Assembly: GCF_019670005.1 (NCBI RefSeq)
Contig: NZ_AP019783.1
Coordinates: 3,560,150-3,624,149 of the forward strand
Source of the DNA: Methylomagnum ishizawai
GTDB lineage: Bacteria > Pseudomonadota > Gammaproteobacteria > Methylococcales > Methylococcaceae
Reading direction: 5' to 3'
Length of the DNA stretch: 64,000 nucleotides
Below, piece after piece: positions 1 to 8,699 of the stretch. Every line of letters begins with the position of its first letter. Position 1 is the stretch's first letter. Below the pieces are notes generated by a model. That model had not been told where the DNA came from, did not search any database, and was given only the letters and a program-made list of their open reading frames with translations. The translations under genes were made by a program, and so were the position numbers.

Positions 1-529
1 CGCAAGCCCTGACGCAGCGCGAGCAGACGATGCACTTGGAAGGATCGAAGCTGAAATAGGGATTGCTGGCGTCCTTCTCGGATTTGAGATGGTTCTCGCC
101 CTCGTAGCCATAGCGCACTTCGCGCAGGCCCACGGCCCCGGCCATATCTTGCAATTCGCAATTGCCGTTGGCGGCACAGGTCAGGCAGTCCAGCGGATGA
201 TCGGAAATATAAAGCTCCATCACCCCGCGCCGCACATTGGCGAGCCGGTCGTTCTGGGTAGAGACCTTCATGCCCTCGGCCACCGGCGTGGTGCAGGACG
301 CGGGCAGGCCGCGTCCGCCTTCGATCTGCACCAGGCACAGGCGGCAGGAACCGAACGGCTCCAGGCTGTCGGTGGCGCAGAGTTTGGGGATTTGGATGCC
401 GATGCTGGCCGCGGCCCGCATGACCGAAGTGCCTTCGGGCACGGTGGCGGTGAAGCCGTCGATTTCCAACGTGACCTGCTTGGCGGAACCGCTGGCCGGT
501 GTGCCGTAATCGTAATCGCGCATTGCCAT
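1..529 (-). CDS. fdsA: NAD-dependent formate dehydrogenase, alpha subunit (N-terminal part, cut by window edge)
   Basis: This is the catalytic molybdenum subunit of the soluble NAD-linked formate dehydrogenase, which oxidises formate to CO2 in the cytoplasm. Only the first 176 residues are in the window. They carry the electron-relay front end: a plant-type [2Fe-2S] domain (SCRLCLVQIEGG, then SCTTP), a His-Cys iron-sulfur motif (DHPLDCLTCAANGNCELQ) and the start of a ferredoxin-like cluster (CIVCSRCVRAC). The ATG at 529 is chosen because GAGGAG lies about eight bases upstream; a second ATG at 523 is less well placed. It lies downstream of fdsG and fdsB on the same strand, the usual fds order, but 140 bases separate it from fdsB and that gap holds two hairpins. 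The molybdopterin domain and any fdsC/fdsD genes are outside the window. Confidence 0.93.
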   Translation of the reverse strand, partial: MAMRDYDYGTPASGSAKQVTLEIDGFTATVPEGTSVMRAAASIGIQIPKLCATDSLEPFGSCRLCLVQIEGGRGLPASCTTPVAEGMKVSTQNDRLANVRRGVMELYISDHPLDCLTCAANGNCELQDMAGAVGLREVRYGYEGENHLKSEKDASNPYFSFDPSKCIVCSRCVRAC

Positions 530-613
530 GGGATTGACTCCTCGAAATCCTGGGATGGGATGGACCCGCGGCTCCGGGGCGCGGGCGCATCCAACCTACT
601 TGCTGATTGACTC

Positions 614-658
614 TTCCCACGAGCCGCGTGGGAAAGCGGTCGGTCCCGCCGGGGACCG
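614..658 (-). other. Two inverted repeats between fdsB and fdsA
   Basis: The intercistronic gap holds an 8-bp perfect stem (614-621 with 627-634, 5-base loop) and a second 7-bp stem (641-647 with 652-658). Neither is followed by a T-run on the transcribed minus strand, so they look more like RNA processing or stability elements, or a partial attenuator, than full terminators. The role is inference. Confidence 0.5.
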
Positions 659-669
659 GGATCGTCGGG

Positions 670-2223
670 CTAGGCCGCTTTCTCCGTCGCCGATGCCCCG
701 AAATCTTCCGGGAAATGGTTCAACGCGCTCAACACCGGATAAGGCGTCATGCCACCCAAAGCGCACAAGGAACCATTCAGCATGGTATCGCAGAGGTCGC
801 GCAGGAGCTTCAGGTTTTTATCCCGTTCAACGCCGTGGGTCACTTTATCGATGACTTCGACACCGCGGGTGGAACCAATACGGCAAGGCGTGCATTTGCC
901 ACAGGATTCGACGGCGCAGAATTCCATGCCATACCGTGCCATCTTCGACATATCGACACTGTCGTCGAAAGCGACCACGCCGCCATGGCCCAGCACGGCC
1001 CAAAGCGCGGCGAAGGCTTCGTAATCCAGCGGGGTATCGAATTGCGATTCCGGCAGATAAGCCCCCAAGGGCCCGCCGACCTGCACGGCACGGATCGGAC
1101 GGCCCGTGGCGGAACCCCCGCCGTAGTCATAGAGGATTTCGCGCAAAGTGACGCCGAAGGCTTTTTCCACCAACCCCGGATGTTTGAGATTACCGGCCAG
1201 TTGGATCGGCAAGGTGCCCCGCGAACGGCCCATGCCGAAATCGCGGTAATAATCGCCGCCCTTGTCCAGGATGATGGGCACCGAGGCCAGGGAAATCACG
1301 TTATTGATGATGGTGGGCTGGCCGAACAAGCCCTTGATGGCCGGCAACGGCGGCTTGAAACGCACCAGTCCGCGCTTGCCTTCCAGGCTTTCCAGCAGGG
1401 AGGTTTCCTCGCCACAGACATAGGCACCGGCCCCCAAGCGCACTTCGAGATCGAAGTCCTTGCCGCTGCCCAAAATATCCCGCCCCAGATAGCCTGCTTG
1501 GTAAGCCGCTTGGATGGCCTCGTTCAAGGCGCGGTGGGCATGGGGATATTCGACGCGCAGATAGATATAGCCTTGGGTCGCGCCCACCGCCAGCCCGGCG
1601 ATGGTCATGCCCTCGATCAAGACGAAGGGGTCGCCTTCCATGATCATGCGGTCGGAGAAGGTGCCGGAATCGCCTTCGTCGGCATTGCAGACGATGTATT
1701 TCTGCCCGGCGGGCGTATTCAGCACGGTGCGCCATTTGATGCCGGTCGGGAAGGCCGCGCCGCCCCGGCCCCGGAGGCCCGATTGGGCGACTTCGTCGAC
1801 GATGGCGGCGGGTGCCATATCCAAGGCCCGCCGCAGGCCGCGATAGCCCTCATGGGCCAGATAATCGTCGAGGCTGACCGGATCGGTGATACCGACGCGG
1901 GCGAAGGTCAGCCGCTCTTGTTGCTTGAGATAGGGGATTTCGTCGGTCGGTCCTTGGCACAAGGGATGCGGATGACCTTGCAGGAACCCGGCATCGAACA
2001 AGGCGGCGACATCGCCCACGTTGACCGGCCCATAGGCCACCCTGCCATTAGGCGTTGCCACCTCGACCAAGGGTTCCAGCCAATACATGCCCCGCGAGCC
2101 ATTGCGGACCACATCGATAGCGATATTGCGCCGGGCGGCCTCGGCCTGGAGGGCGTTCGCCACCCGTTCGGCCCCCAGGGACAGGGCGCTGGAATCGCGC
2201 GGAATATAAACAGTCGCGGTCAT
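670..2223 (-). CDS. fdsB: NAD-dependent formate dehydrogenase, beta subunit (NuoF-like diaphorase)
   Basis: This subunit takes electrons from FdsA through iron-sulfur clusters to FMN and reduces NAD+. The 517-residue product has an N-terminal thioredoxin-like region (about 1-110) without cluster cysteines, then a NuoF-type core. [13 protein letters not shown] (152-164) and [14 protein letters not shown] (179-192) are the NADH/FMN-binding loops, and [19 protein letters not shown] follows near 264-282. [10 protein letters not shown] near 430-440 provides cysteines for the [4Fe-4S] cluster. Length matches FdsB of other bacteria. The ATG overlaps the stop of fdsG by four bases, which indicates translational coupling. 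NuoF of complex I is related, but lacks the N-terminal extension and would sit among nuo genes. Confidence 0.96.
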   Translation of the reverse strand: MTATVYIPRDSSALSLGAERVANALQAEAARRNIAIDVVRNGSRGMYWLEPLVEVATPNGRVAYGPVNVGDVAALFDAGFLQGHPHPLCQGPTDEIPYLKQQERLTFARVGITDPVSLDDYLAHEGYRGLRRALDMAPAAIVDEVAQSGLRGRGGAAFPTGIKWRTVLNTPAGQKYIVCNADEGDSGTFSDRMIMEGDPFVLIEGMTIAGLAVGATQGYIYLRVEYPHAHRALNEAIQAAYQAGYLGRDILGSGKDFDLEVRLGAGAYVCGEETSLLESLEGKRGLVRFKPPLPAIKGLFGQPTIINNVISLASVPIILDKGGDYYRDFGMGRSRGTLPIQLAGNLKHPGLVEKAFGVTLREILYDYGGGSATGRPIRAVQVGGPLGAYLPESQFDTPLDYEAFAALWAVLGHGGVVAFDDSVDMSKMARYGMEFCAVESCGKCTPCRIGSTRGVEVIDKVTHGVERDKNLKLLRDLCDTMLNGSLCALGGMTPYPVLSALNHFPEDFGASATEKAA

Positions 2224-2696
2224 GCGCCCACCCCCGGATTGGCGATGATTTCGTCGAAGCGCTCGGGGGTGATACGGCCATGCACGTCATGATCGACCAT
2301 GATCGATGGCGAGCAGGCGCAATTCCCCAGGCAATAAACCGGCTCCAGGCTGAAAGCCTGATCGGGCGTGGTTTCGTGGTAATCGATGCCGAGGCGGGTT
2401 TTCACATGGGTTTCCAGGGCGTCGGCCCCCATGGATTTGCAGGATTCGGCGCGGCACAAGTGAATGGTATGCCTTCCCGGCGGGGTTTGCCGGAAATAAT
2501 GATAGAAACTGATGACGCCGTGGACCTCGGCGCGGGAGAGGTTCAAACCCTCCGCGATCAACGGGACGCTATCCGGCGGGACGTAACCCAAGGCATCCTG
2601 GATACCATGCAGGATCGGCAACAAAGCTCCCGGCTTGTCCTGCAAACCCGCGATGATGGCCCGCACGCTCTCGCGGTCCCATTGTTGTTCAGTCAT
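2220..2696 (-). CDS. fdsG: NAD-dependent formate dehydrogenase, gamma subunit (NuoE-like)
   Basis: This small electron-transfer subunit carries one thioredoxin-fold [2Fe-2S] cluster and joins FdsB in the diaphorase module. The 158 residues contain the four expected cysteines, Cys81 and Cys86 (CRAESC) and Cys122 and Cys126 (CLGNC). The helical N-terminus shows the family pattern [15 protein letters not shown]. The start is supported by AGGAGAG just upstream of the ATG. It is the first gene of the fds operon, with about 240 non-coding bases upstream. A candidate promoter there (TTGCAA, 17 bases, TAAAGT on the minus strand) is only suggestive. Confidence 0.96.
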   Translation of the reverse strand: MTEQQWDRESVRAIIAGLQDKPGALLPILHGIQDALGYVPPDSVPLIAEGLNLSRAEVHGVISFYHYFRQTPPGRHTIHLCRAESCKSMGADALETHVKTRLGIDYHETTPDQAFSLEPVYCLGNCACSPSIMVDHDVHGRITPERFDEIIANPGVGA

Positions 2697-2938
2697 TCTC
2701 TCCTCGCTCGATCAAACTTAAAGTGCCGATAGGCGCGACGTCAGGCGACATTGCAACGCGGTCGGCTTTGAGAAACTGGCTAGCGCCCCTGTGAATACGA
2801 GAACTTTAAATCCCGCGGTCGCTTTTTGCAATTCTTTCCCGAGCATTTTAGTATGTTTTTAAGGTGCCCGCCGGGATGCCGCAAGACCGTTTTTATCGGG
2901 CGTTTCGTTGGTATCGAACACGCCATTTCAAGGCATGG

Positions 2939-4432
2939 TCATGGGTTTGGCAGGACCATCGCATCCGCGATCACACAAGATATCCGATAGGTGTTCTGGC
3001 TGGCATAGCCGATCAAGGTGGCGGGATAATCGCGGCCCTGCCCCGCTTCGATGGGGTCGGCCAAGATTTTCTTGGCGGCTTCGAGGAAGGCGTTGCGCCG
3101 GGAATATTGCGCGCACACCACTTCGATGCCGCCCACCCTGGATTGCCCGGTGTTCTCGATCCGTAAGTCGGACAGGATTCCGCTTTCCCTGGGATCGACC
3201 TTCCATTTGAAGCTCTTGAGCTTGATCCCGCGCAACACTTCGCGTTTACCGCGCTCGTCCAGTGGCGGCGGCTCCGGCGATGCCTCGGGCTCAACCGCCT
3301 GGGACATGGGCTGTGCCACGACAGGGAGAGGTGGTGTGGACGCCGGCGCTGTCTCCGCGATGGGCGGATCGGAAGGCGGGGATGCCATCGGCGCCTCCGA
3401 TACCACCGGGGTCGGCGAAACAGACTGTTTCTGTTCTTGCATCCCAGGTTGGATAGGCCCGGCCTCGGCAGAACCACGCTCGGACGGATGGGTCGGCGCG
3501 GGAGAATCCGTTCCGACATTCGGCGATGGCTTTTCGTCCCGTCGCGCCGCCCCGGATGGGCGTCCCGGCACGGCAATATCGGTGGCGGACCACCAGATTC
3601 CCCCGACCGCCACGATAAGCCCCACCAAGATCACCCCTGGAAAAATCAGCCTCCGTTTCATCGGAGAAACCGGGGTGGCGGAGAGTCCGACAACCTCCAG
3701 GGATTTGTTTACCGGACAGGAATCCCCGACCGTTGCCCCGGAAAAAGTCGCCTGGGCCATGCCCCGGCTAGGCGATGGAATCTCGGCAGGCAAAGCGTCG
3801 CGGAAAGTCAGATAAATATTGCCCACATGCCGTAAGACTTCCTGGGCAAACGCTTTATATAGCGCGAGCTTTACCTGTCCATGGATAGGTATTTCTATAA
3901 GCCTGAGCACCTCGGCGAAGGCGGCAAACAAATAAGTCGGCCCCCAAGGAGGCCGGGAACCCTCGATACCCCCACCCATTCGTTTCATATAAATCCTGGT
4001 GATCGCCAGGATAACGCTGCCATGCTGGGTATCGAGCGTCCGCACGGTTCTCGACACAAATTCGCCGACCTGGGCATCCTCTCCCGGACCATAACCCTCG
4101 CCCCCCGGATCGGCCTCCCCACTCTCAAGCCCACCCAAAAAGGCTTGGAAAGGCTTCATCAACTCGCCCTCGAAAGCCTCAGCAAGCGTGGGTGCCCGCA
4201 CAATCATATCTTGCAGCACATCGGCGAGGTGGGCCTTCAACGGAGGCTCGAACCCTTCATCCAAAGCGGTGACATAAATAGCGTAAGCTTCGCTCAACAT
4301 CTCTTGGAAACGGGCACGCAGTCTTTTGACATAGCTCGCCCTATAAATCTCGATCAATTCCCCTGCCAAGGCCGGATTGGTCGATACCGCCGACCCTGTA
4401 AATACCGTCGATACCACAGCTTTGTCACCCAT
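2939..4432 (-). CDS. Unrecognised membrane-anchored protein with proline-rich linker
   Basis: The 497-residue product has three parts. Residues 1-225 are helical and soluble, and the segment near 180-215 (IPIHGQVKLALYKAF, then HVGNIYLTFRDAL) follows a pattern like the DUF1631 family, though this is only a visual resemblance. Residues 262-282 form one membrane helix just after a KRR cluster, suggesting a cytoplasmic N-terminus. Residues 285-390 are a low-complexity Pro/Ser/Ala linker. Residues 395-497 form a compact C-terminal domain with the look of an FxLYD-like beta domain (LRIENTGQSRVGGIEVVCAQY). The layout suggests a sensor or scaffold bridging cytoplasm and periplasm. It stands alone, about 240 bases downstream of nothing related and reading towards fdsG. 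No function is assigned. Confidence 0.75.
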   Translation of the reverse strand: MGDKAVVSTVFTGSAVSTNPALAGELIEIYRASYVKRLRARFQEMLSEAYAIYVTALDEGFEPPLKAHLADVLQDMIVRAPTLAEAFEGELMKPFQAFLGGLESGEADPGGEGYGPGEDAQVGEFVSRTVRTLDTQHGSVILAITRIYMKRMGGGIEGSRPPWGPTYLFAAFAEVLRLIEIPIHGQVKLALYKAFAQEVLRHVGNIYLTFRDALPAEIPSPSRGMAQATFSGATVGDSCPVNKSLEVVGLSATPVSPMKRRLIFPGVILVGLIVAVGGIWWSATDIAVPGRPSGAARRDEKPSPNVGTDSPAPTHPSERGSAEAGPIQPGMQEQKQSVSPTPVVSEAPMASPPSDPPIAETAPASTPPLPVVAQPMSQAVEPEASPEPPPLDERGKREVLRGIKLKSFKWKVDPRESGILSDLRIENTGQSRVGGIEVVCAQYSRRNAFLEAAKKILADPIEAGQGRDYPATLIGYASQNTYRISCVIADAMVLPNP

Positions 4433-5026
4433 AAAACCTTATAGCCCGAACCCCGCCAGGACTTGTCCCGGAATCTTTTAGGGGACACGAGCCTATGCCT
4501 TATAATCCTGCACACCTTGGTTTGGAATCCACAGCTTGCTTTGGTACAACCCGCCGTTAGGAAAACCAAACCAAAGCGCCACTGGATTCGCCGTCGGCCC
4601 ATAGGCTAGCGCATGGCCCCTATAGCGGCAATATTGCCCCCAAAGCCTATCAGCCAGGAGCCCACGCTCCAGGACCGTTCCGCAACGAGACCAAGCCCAA
4701 CCTTTTACGACTGAATCGCATACCTTGAAACCATCCATCCCATCGTTACCGACCCCATTCGCCCTTGGGCGATACCTCTCGACCCGGTTGCGCGGCAAGA
4801 CGATGGCTTGGGTTTCGCTGTTATAATTGAATCCAACGGGCGCCTTCCGCCCATGCCCCTCGGTAGCCCACCCAGCGCATAAGCAGGCTATCGATGATAT
4901 TCACCACAATTGAAAACAGCGAAACCCTATCATCCTGCTATCGTTGCAGCCAAAAACCCCGGACCGGCCTCTCGCACGACGCTATTGTAAATTATAAAAA
5001 TCCGCCCAATATACCCACTTATAAAC
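4433..5026. other. Intergenic stretch before trmB
   Basis: Apart from the possible decayed gene at 4493-4900, this divergent gap holds an AT-rich segment just upstream of trmB (4985-5025, with TTGTAAATTATAAAAAT). This probably contains the trmB promoter, but no hexamer pair is clear enough to assign. Confidence 0.5.
4493..4900 (-). pseudogene. Possible small secreted protein, 5' end lost or shifted
   Basis: On the minus strand one frame stays open from about 4900 to 4493 and reads like a small exported protein. It has a hydrophobic, Cys-containing start (IACLCAGWATEG), then a Trp/Tyr/Gly-rich body (GHALAYGPTANPVALWFG, LYQSKLWIPNQG). No ATG or GTG start exists in this frame before the hydrophobic stretch; the first conventional start is a TTG at 4798, after it. 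A GTG start upstream is in a neighbouring frame. Either the gene begins at an unusual codon or a frameshift removed the start. The body does not match a family I recognise, so this could be a chance open frame. Confidence 0.35.
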
Positions 5027-5743
5027 ATGCCTAAAGATACCCCCACCCCTTCCAACGACAACCGTCAGCCCACCGATCGGCGCCGGATACGCAGCTATAC
5101 CCTGCGGCAAGGCAGGATCACCGAATCCCAGCGCAAAGCCTTGGAAGACCTATGGCCCACATTCGGGCTGGAAACCGATCAAGCCTTCGACGCCCGTGCC
5201 GTTTTCGGCCGGGAAGCGCCGACCATCGTCGAAATCGGTTTTGGCAACGGGGAAAGCTTGGCGCGGATGGCGACCGACGCGCCGGACACCGATTTTCTGG
5301 GTATCGAGGTGCATCGGCCCGGTATCGGCCATTTATTATTGCGGCTGAGGGAGGCGGGCCTATCCAATGTCCGCGTCTATCGCGGGGATGCCGTCGAATT
5401 CCTGGCGAACCGCGTCCCCGATGGCGGTTTGAGCGGGATCAACCTGTTCTTCCCCGACCCCTGGCCCAAGGCCCGCCACCACAAGCGCCGCATCCTCAAC
5501 CCGGATTTCGCCCGGTTGGTGGCCGGCAAGTTGAAAAGTGGCGGGATATTCCATGCCGCGACGGACTGGGAAGATTATGCCCGGCAGATGTTGGAGGTAT
5601 TAAGGGACTGCTCCGGATTGGAGAATACCCAGGCCGACGGCGGTTTCGCGCCGCGCCCGGCCCACCGGCCCCCGACCAAATTCGAGGCGCGGGGGGAACG
5701 TTTGGGACATGGGGTATGGGATTTGGTTTTCGTCCGGCGTTGA
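5027..5743 (+). CDS. trmB: tRNA (guanine-46-N7)-methyltransferase TrmB
   Basis: TrmB transfers a methyl group from S-adenosylmethionine to N7 of G46 in the variable loop of several tRNAs. The 238-residue protein shows the SAM-binding loop EIGFGNGES, the characteristic FFPDPWPKARHHKRR segment, and the C-terminal TKFEARGERLGHGVWDL signature. The first 35 residues are a polar extension, as in many family members. It is monocistronic on the plus strand and converges with the dynamin-like gene, whose end lies 11 bases away. Confidence 0.97.
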   Translation: MPKDTPTPSNDNRQPTDRRRIRSYTLRQGRITESQRKALEDLWPTFGLETDQAFDARAVFGREAPTIVEIGFGNGESLARMATDAPDTDFLGIEVHRPGIGHLLLRLREAGLSNVRVYRGDAVEFLANRVPDGGLSGINLFFPDPWPKARHHKRRILNPDFARLVAGKLKSGGIFHAATDWEDYARQMLEVLRDCSGLENTQADGGFAPRPAHRPPTKFEARGERLGHGVWDLVFVRR

Positions 5744-5754
5744 AGCAGCGGACC

Positions 5755-7743
5755 TCACTTCGCTGCGGCCTTGGGCGGCCGGTAGTCCTCCGCGTTGGCG
5801 GAATTCTCCGCCGCCGGGGGCTCCGACTGGAGGACGCGGCGGATCGCCGCCAATTCGGCGTGTTGCTGGCGTAGTTGCGCCAGCGCTTTCGCCAGGGAGG
5901 CGATTTCGCCATCCAAGGACGCCCCGGTTTCGTTGACCTTGCGCAGGACTTCCAGGCGGCTTTCGATCAGGCGCTTGTGGTCCTTGATCTGGTGCACCAA
6001 AGGTACCAAGGCCATGGTGGTCCAACCGATGGCGTCCTTGTGGGCCTGCTCGAATAATTCCCGCGCCCTGGCGATGGTGGTGGTGTAGAGTTTCACCACC
6101 ACCGTGCTTTGTTCCATCAGGGTCGAGGAGGCGCTGCCACGGAAGGCTTCGCCCTCGTCGAACACCTGCTCCAACTCGGCCTGGTATTGCTTGAGCGACA
6201 GCAAGGGGGGCTTGAGTTCCGCCACCCCATGTTCCTCCTGGAACTTGGCGTAGATGCCTTTCACTAGTTTGCGGGTTTCCTCGCACACCGCCACCGCGTT
6301 CAGCAGCACCACCCGCAGTTCGTCCAGGACCAACTTCATGGCCGTTTTCATGCCGACCGTGGTCAGGCTCCCGGCCATTTGCTTGCGGGTGCGCTTGATG
6401 ATTTCCTCGACCTTCTCGGGGGCCAGGGAATCGACCAGGAGTTTGGCCTGCACCGCGAACACCCGGCGGCTGGCCTGGAATTGATCCACGCCGACCAGAT
6501 AGCCGCTTTGCTGATCGCGGGTTTCCGCCATCAACTGGGTCATCTTGGTCTTGTTGTTCACATCGATTTGGCGGAGGTCGTTGATCTGGCGCTCGGCGTC
6601 GAGGATTTGGGCATCGAGGGCTCCTGTGGATTCTTCGACCAGATGCCCCACACCTTGCGCGACCGAAGCCAACAACAGGCTTTGGCGCTCCTTGACCACG
6701 CTGTCGGCCAGATAGTCCTCGAAACTCTTCAGGCGGCTTTTCTCCAGGAGATTCTGGTCGCCTTTGACCTTGGCCAACAACGCCTGCTTGGCCGACATCG
6801 GAAAGATCGCCCGGCTCTCCACATCCAAGATTTTGGAGACCGACTCGGTTTGCGAACGGATCGATTTCTCGATGGTTTCCTCGCCCTGCAAGTCGCCCCA
6901 CATGGAATCGATCTTGTTCAGCACCACCGCCAGACCGCCGCGCTTATTGCCCTGCCGGGAACCACGCACATGGTTGCGCCACATGTCGAGGTCGCTCTTG
7001 GTGACGCCGGTATCCGCCGCCAACACGAAGATGACGGCCTGGGCCTTGGGCAGCATTTGCAGGGTCAGTTCGGGCTCGGCCCCCAAGGCGTTGAGGCCGG
7101 GGGTATCGAGGATGGTCAAGCCTTCCTTGAGCAGATGATGGGGAAAGCTGATGAGGGCGTGGCGCCAGCACGGCACTTCCACGGTGTCCGGTTCGTCGCC
7201 ATGGGGGATGTGCACATCCTCGGAATACAGCCCCAGGCGCTTGGCCTCGGCGACGCTGACATGTTTGGTCGCGGCCAGTTCCTGGAAGGCTTCCTGCATC
7301 TGCACCGGCGAATCGCAATCGAGGTCGATCTGCATCCAGCTGCGGGGATGCTGCTTGTATTCGCTGAGGGGAATATCGCTCAGGCGGCTCTCGATCGCCA
7401 GCAGGCGGATATAGCTACCGGCCTGGGTGTCGTAGAAAATCTCGGTTGGGCACATGGTGGTGCGCCCTGGGGAGGACGGCAACAGGCGCACCCCGGTATC
7501 GGAAAAAAACAAGGCATTGATGAGTTCCGTCTTGCCGCGCGAAAACTCCGCCGCGAACGCCAGCACGATACGGTCGCTACGCAACCCCTCCAACATGCTC
7601 GAAATGGCCTCGTTGACACCATCGCTATTAAGCTGATAGCGGTCCAGCCAGGTTCGATATTGCTCAATCGCGCGGCCCAGTTGCTCGCGCCATTGGCCGT
7701 ACCCTCGCAGCTTATCTTTAAAATGAATGGTGGTACTCATCAT
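5755..7743 (-). CDS. Bacterial dynamin-like GTPase
   Basis: This is a large dynamin-superfamily GTPase, expected to bind and remodel membranes. In the 662-residue reading, the P-loop is AEFSRGKTE (near 65-73), switch I holds RTTMCPTEI, the G3 motif is DTPGLNALGAEPEL (near 200) and the G4 motif is NKID (near 260). A long helical stalk region follows, ending in a coiled coil (LRQQHAELAAIRRVLQ) and a Pro/Ala/Lys tail. The ATG at 7743 was chosen; a longer reading would start at a TTG at 7797 with no ribosome site. No transmembrane segment is obvious. Its neighbours are housekeeping genes, so the context does not reveal its job; cell-envelope maintenance is a guess. Confidence 0.85.
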   Translation of the reverse strand: MMSTTIHFKDKLRGYGQWREQLGRAIEQYRTWLDRYQLNSDGVNEAISSMLEGLRSDRIVLAFAAEFSRGKTELINALFFSDTGVRLLPSSPGRTTMCPTEIFYDTQAGSYIRLLAIESRLSDIPLSEYKQHPRSWMQIDLDCDSPVQMQEAFQELAATKHVSVAEAKRLGLYSEDVHIPHGDEPDTVEVPCWRHALISFPHHLLKEGLTILDTPGLNALGAEPELTLQMLPKAQAVIFVLAADTGVTKSDLDMWRNHVRGSRQGNKRGGLAVVLNKIDSMWGDLQGEETIEKSIRSQTESVSKILDVESRAIFPMSAKQALLAKVKGDQNLLEKSRLKSFEDYLADSVVKERQSLLLASVAQGVGHLVEESTGALDAQILDAERQINDLRQIDVNNKTKMTQLMAETRDQQSGYLVGVDQFQASRRVFAVQAKLLVDSLAPEKVEEIIKRTRKQMAGSLTTVGMKTAMKLVLDELRVVLLNAVAVCEETRKLVKGIYAKFQEEHGVAELKPPLLSLKQYQAELEQVFDEGEAFRGSASSTLMEQSTVVVKLYTTTIARARELFEQAHKDAIGWTTMALVPLVHQIKDHKRLIESRLEVLRKVNETGASLDGEIASLAKALAQLRQQHAELAAIRRVLQSEPPAAENSANAEDYRPPKAAAK

Positions 7744-7819
7744 CCGGCTCTCGATCCTATCACCCAGCGAACAGTTGCAACCCAGGGTAAGTCCCAAAAA
7801 TTGTAGACCAAAACCAAGC

Positions 7820-8119
7820 TCAGTCCATTTGATCCGGTTTGGGGATTAATCCGGGCAGGCGCTTGGGCGATGTGATCCTGACGCGCTTATCCCGGCTGCT
7901 TTCTCCCGCCAGCAACACCACATCGCGTTTGGGAACCGCGAAGGTCTCGGCGAGGAAGTCGATGACCCGCTGATTGGCCTTGCCATCCACCGGGGGTGCC
8001 GCGATGCGGATTTTCAAACGCTCGCCGAAGAAACCGGCGATCTCGTTCTTCGCGGCGCGGGGCTGGACGTGGATGTCCAGGATCAAATCGCCGCCCTGCC
8101 AAGTCAACCCGCAGCCCAT
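7820..8119 (-). CDS. yggU: YggU / DUF167 family protein
   Basis: This is a 99-residue member of the small DUF167 family, whose biochemical role is unknown. The family core is visible: HVQPRAAKNEIAGFFGERLKIRIAAPPVDGKAN split as VQPRAAKNEI and APPVDGKANQRVIDFLA, then VLLAGESSRDKRVRI. The start lies one base beyond the yggT stop, so the two are probably co-translated. The order proC-yggT-yggU is common in gammaproteobacteria. Confidence 0.93.
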   Translation of the reverse strand: MGCGLTWQGGDLILDIHVQPRAAKNEIAGFFGERLKIRIAAPPVDGKANQRVIDFLAETFAVPKRDVVLLAGESSRDKRVRITSPKRLPGLIPKPDQMD

Positions 8120-8120
8120 C

Positions 8121-8696
8121 TCAGCTTAACGCCATCATCGCATGATGGAGTGGCGGCAGGATGAGCATTTTCGCCAACTGTATCCCAATCAGGGGAATCA
8201 GCGGGGAAAGGTCGACCCCCCCCATCGGCGGCAGCAAACGCCGCGCCGCCCGCAAGGTCGGCTCGGTCAGGCTGTATAACAAGGTGGTAGCGGCATTGTA
8301 AGTCCGAGTCCCCATCCAACTCAAAACCGACCTGATGATGATGGCGAAAAAATACAGGTTGAAGAGTTGATCCAATAGTTGCGCGCTGGACCACACCAGC
8401 AAGGCCGGCACCGTCGTTCCCACCCCTTGCAACAGGAAGGTCAAATACCCGGCCAGCATCTGCAAACCCAGCATCAGCACCAGCGAAGCGGTATCGACCC
8501 GCCCCAGCGAGGGGATGAAACGCCTGAGCAGCCGCAAAGGCGGATGGGTGATCTTGATGAGGAATTGCGAGATCGGGTTATAGAAATCCGCATCGACCCA
8601 CTGGAACAGGAACCGCAGCATGACCGCGAAGATATACAGGCCGAACAGGGTGTCGATCAGGAAAACAGCGGGCGCGACCCAATACTGCGAGGACAT
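8121..8696 (-). CDS. yggT: YggT family integral membrane protein
   Basis: The 191-residue protein carries two YggT repeats, each a hydrophobic hairpin. The first has FLIDTLFGLYIFAVMLRF then IPSLGRVDTASLVLMLGL, and the second has LYFFAIIIRSVLSWMGT then LPPMGGVDLSPLIPLIGI. Four membrane helices are expected. YggT proteins have been linked to osmotic tolerance and membrane organisation, but the mechanism is unknown. The ATG at 8696 starts three bases after the proC stop, in an operon-like run with proC upstream and yggU downstream. Confidence 0.94.
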   Translation of the reverse strand: MSSQYWVAPAVFLIDTLFGLYIFAVMLRFLFQWVDADFYNPISQFLIKITHPPLRLLRRFIPSLGRVDTASLVLMLGLQMLAGYLTFLLQGVGTTVPALLVWSSAQLLDQLFNLYFFAIIIRSVLSWMGTRTYNAATTLLYSLTEPTLRAARRLLPPMGGVDLSPLIPLIGIQLAKMLILPPLHHAMMALS

Positions 8697-8699
8697 GGC

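Noticed and set aside
607..2292. 561-residue plus-strand open frame opposite fdsB
   Set aside because: It mirrors the high-GC third-position pattern of fdsB and fdsG and has no family motif or ribosome site.
6379..7806. 475-residue plus-strand open frame opposite the dynamin-like gene
   Set aside because: No motif; the minus strand has a full GTPase.
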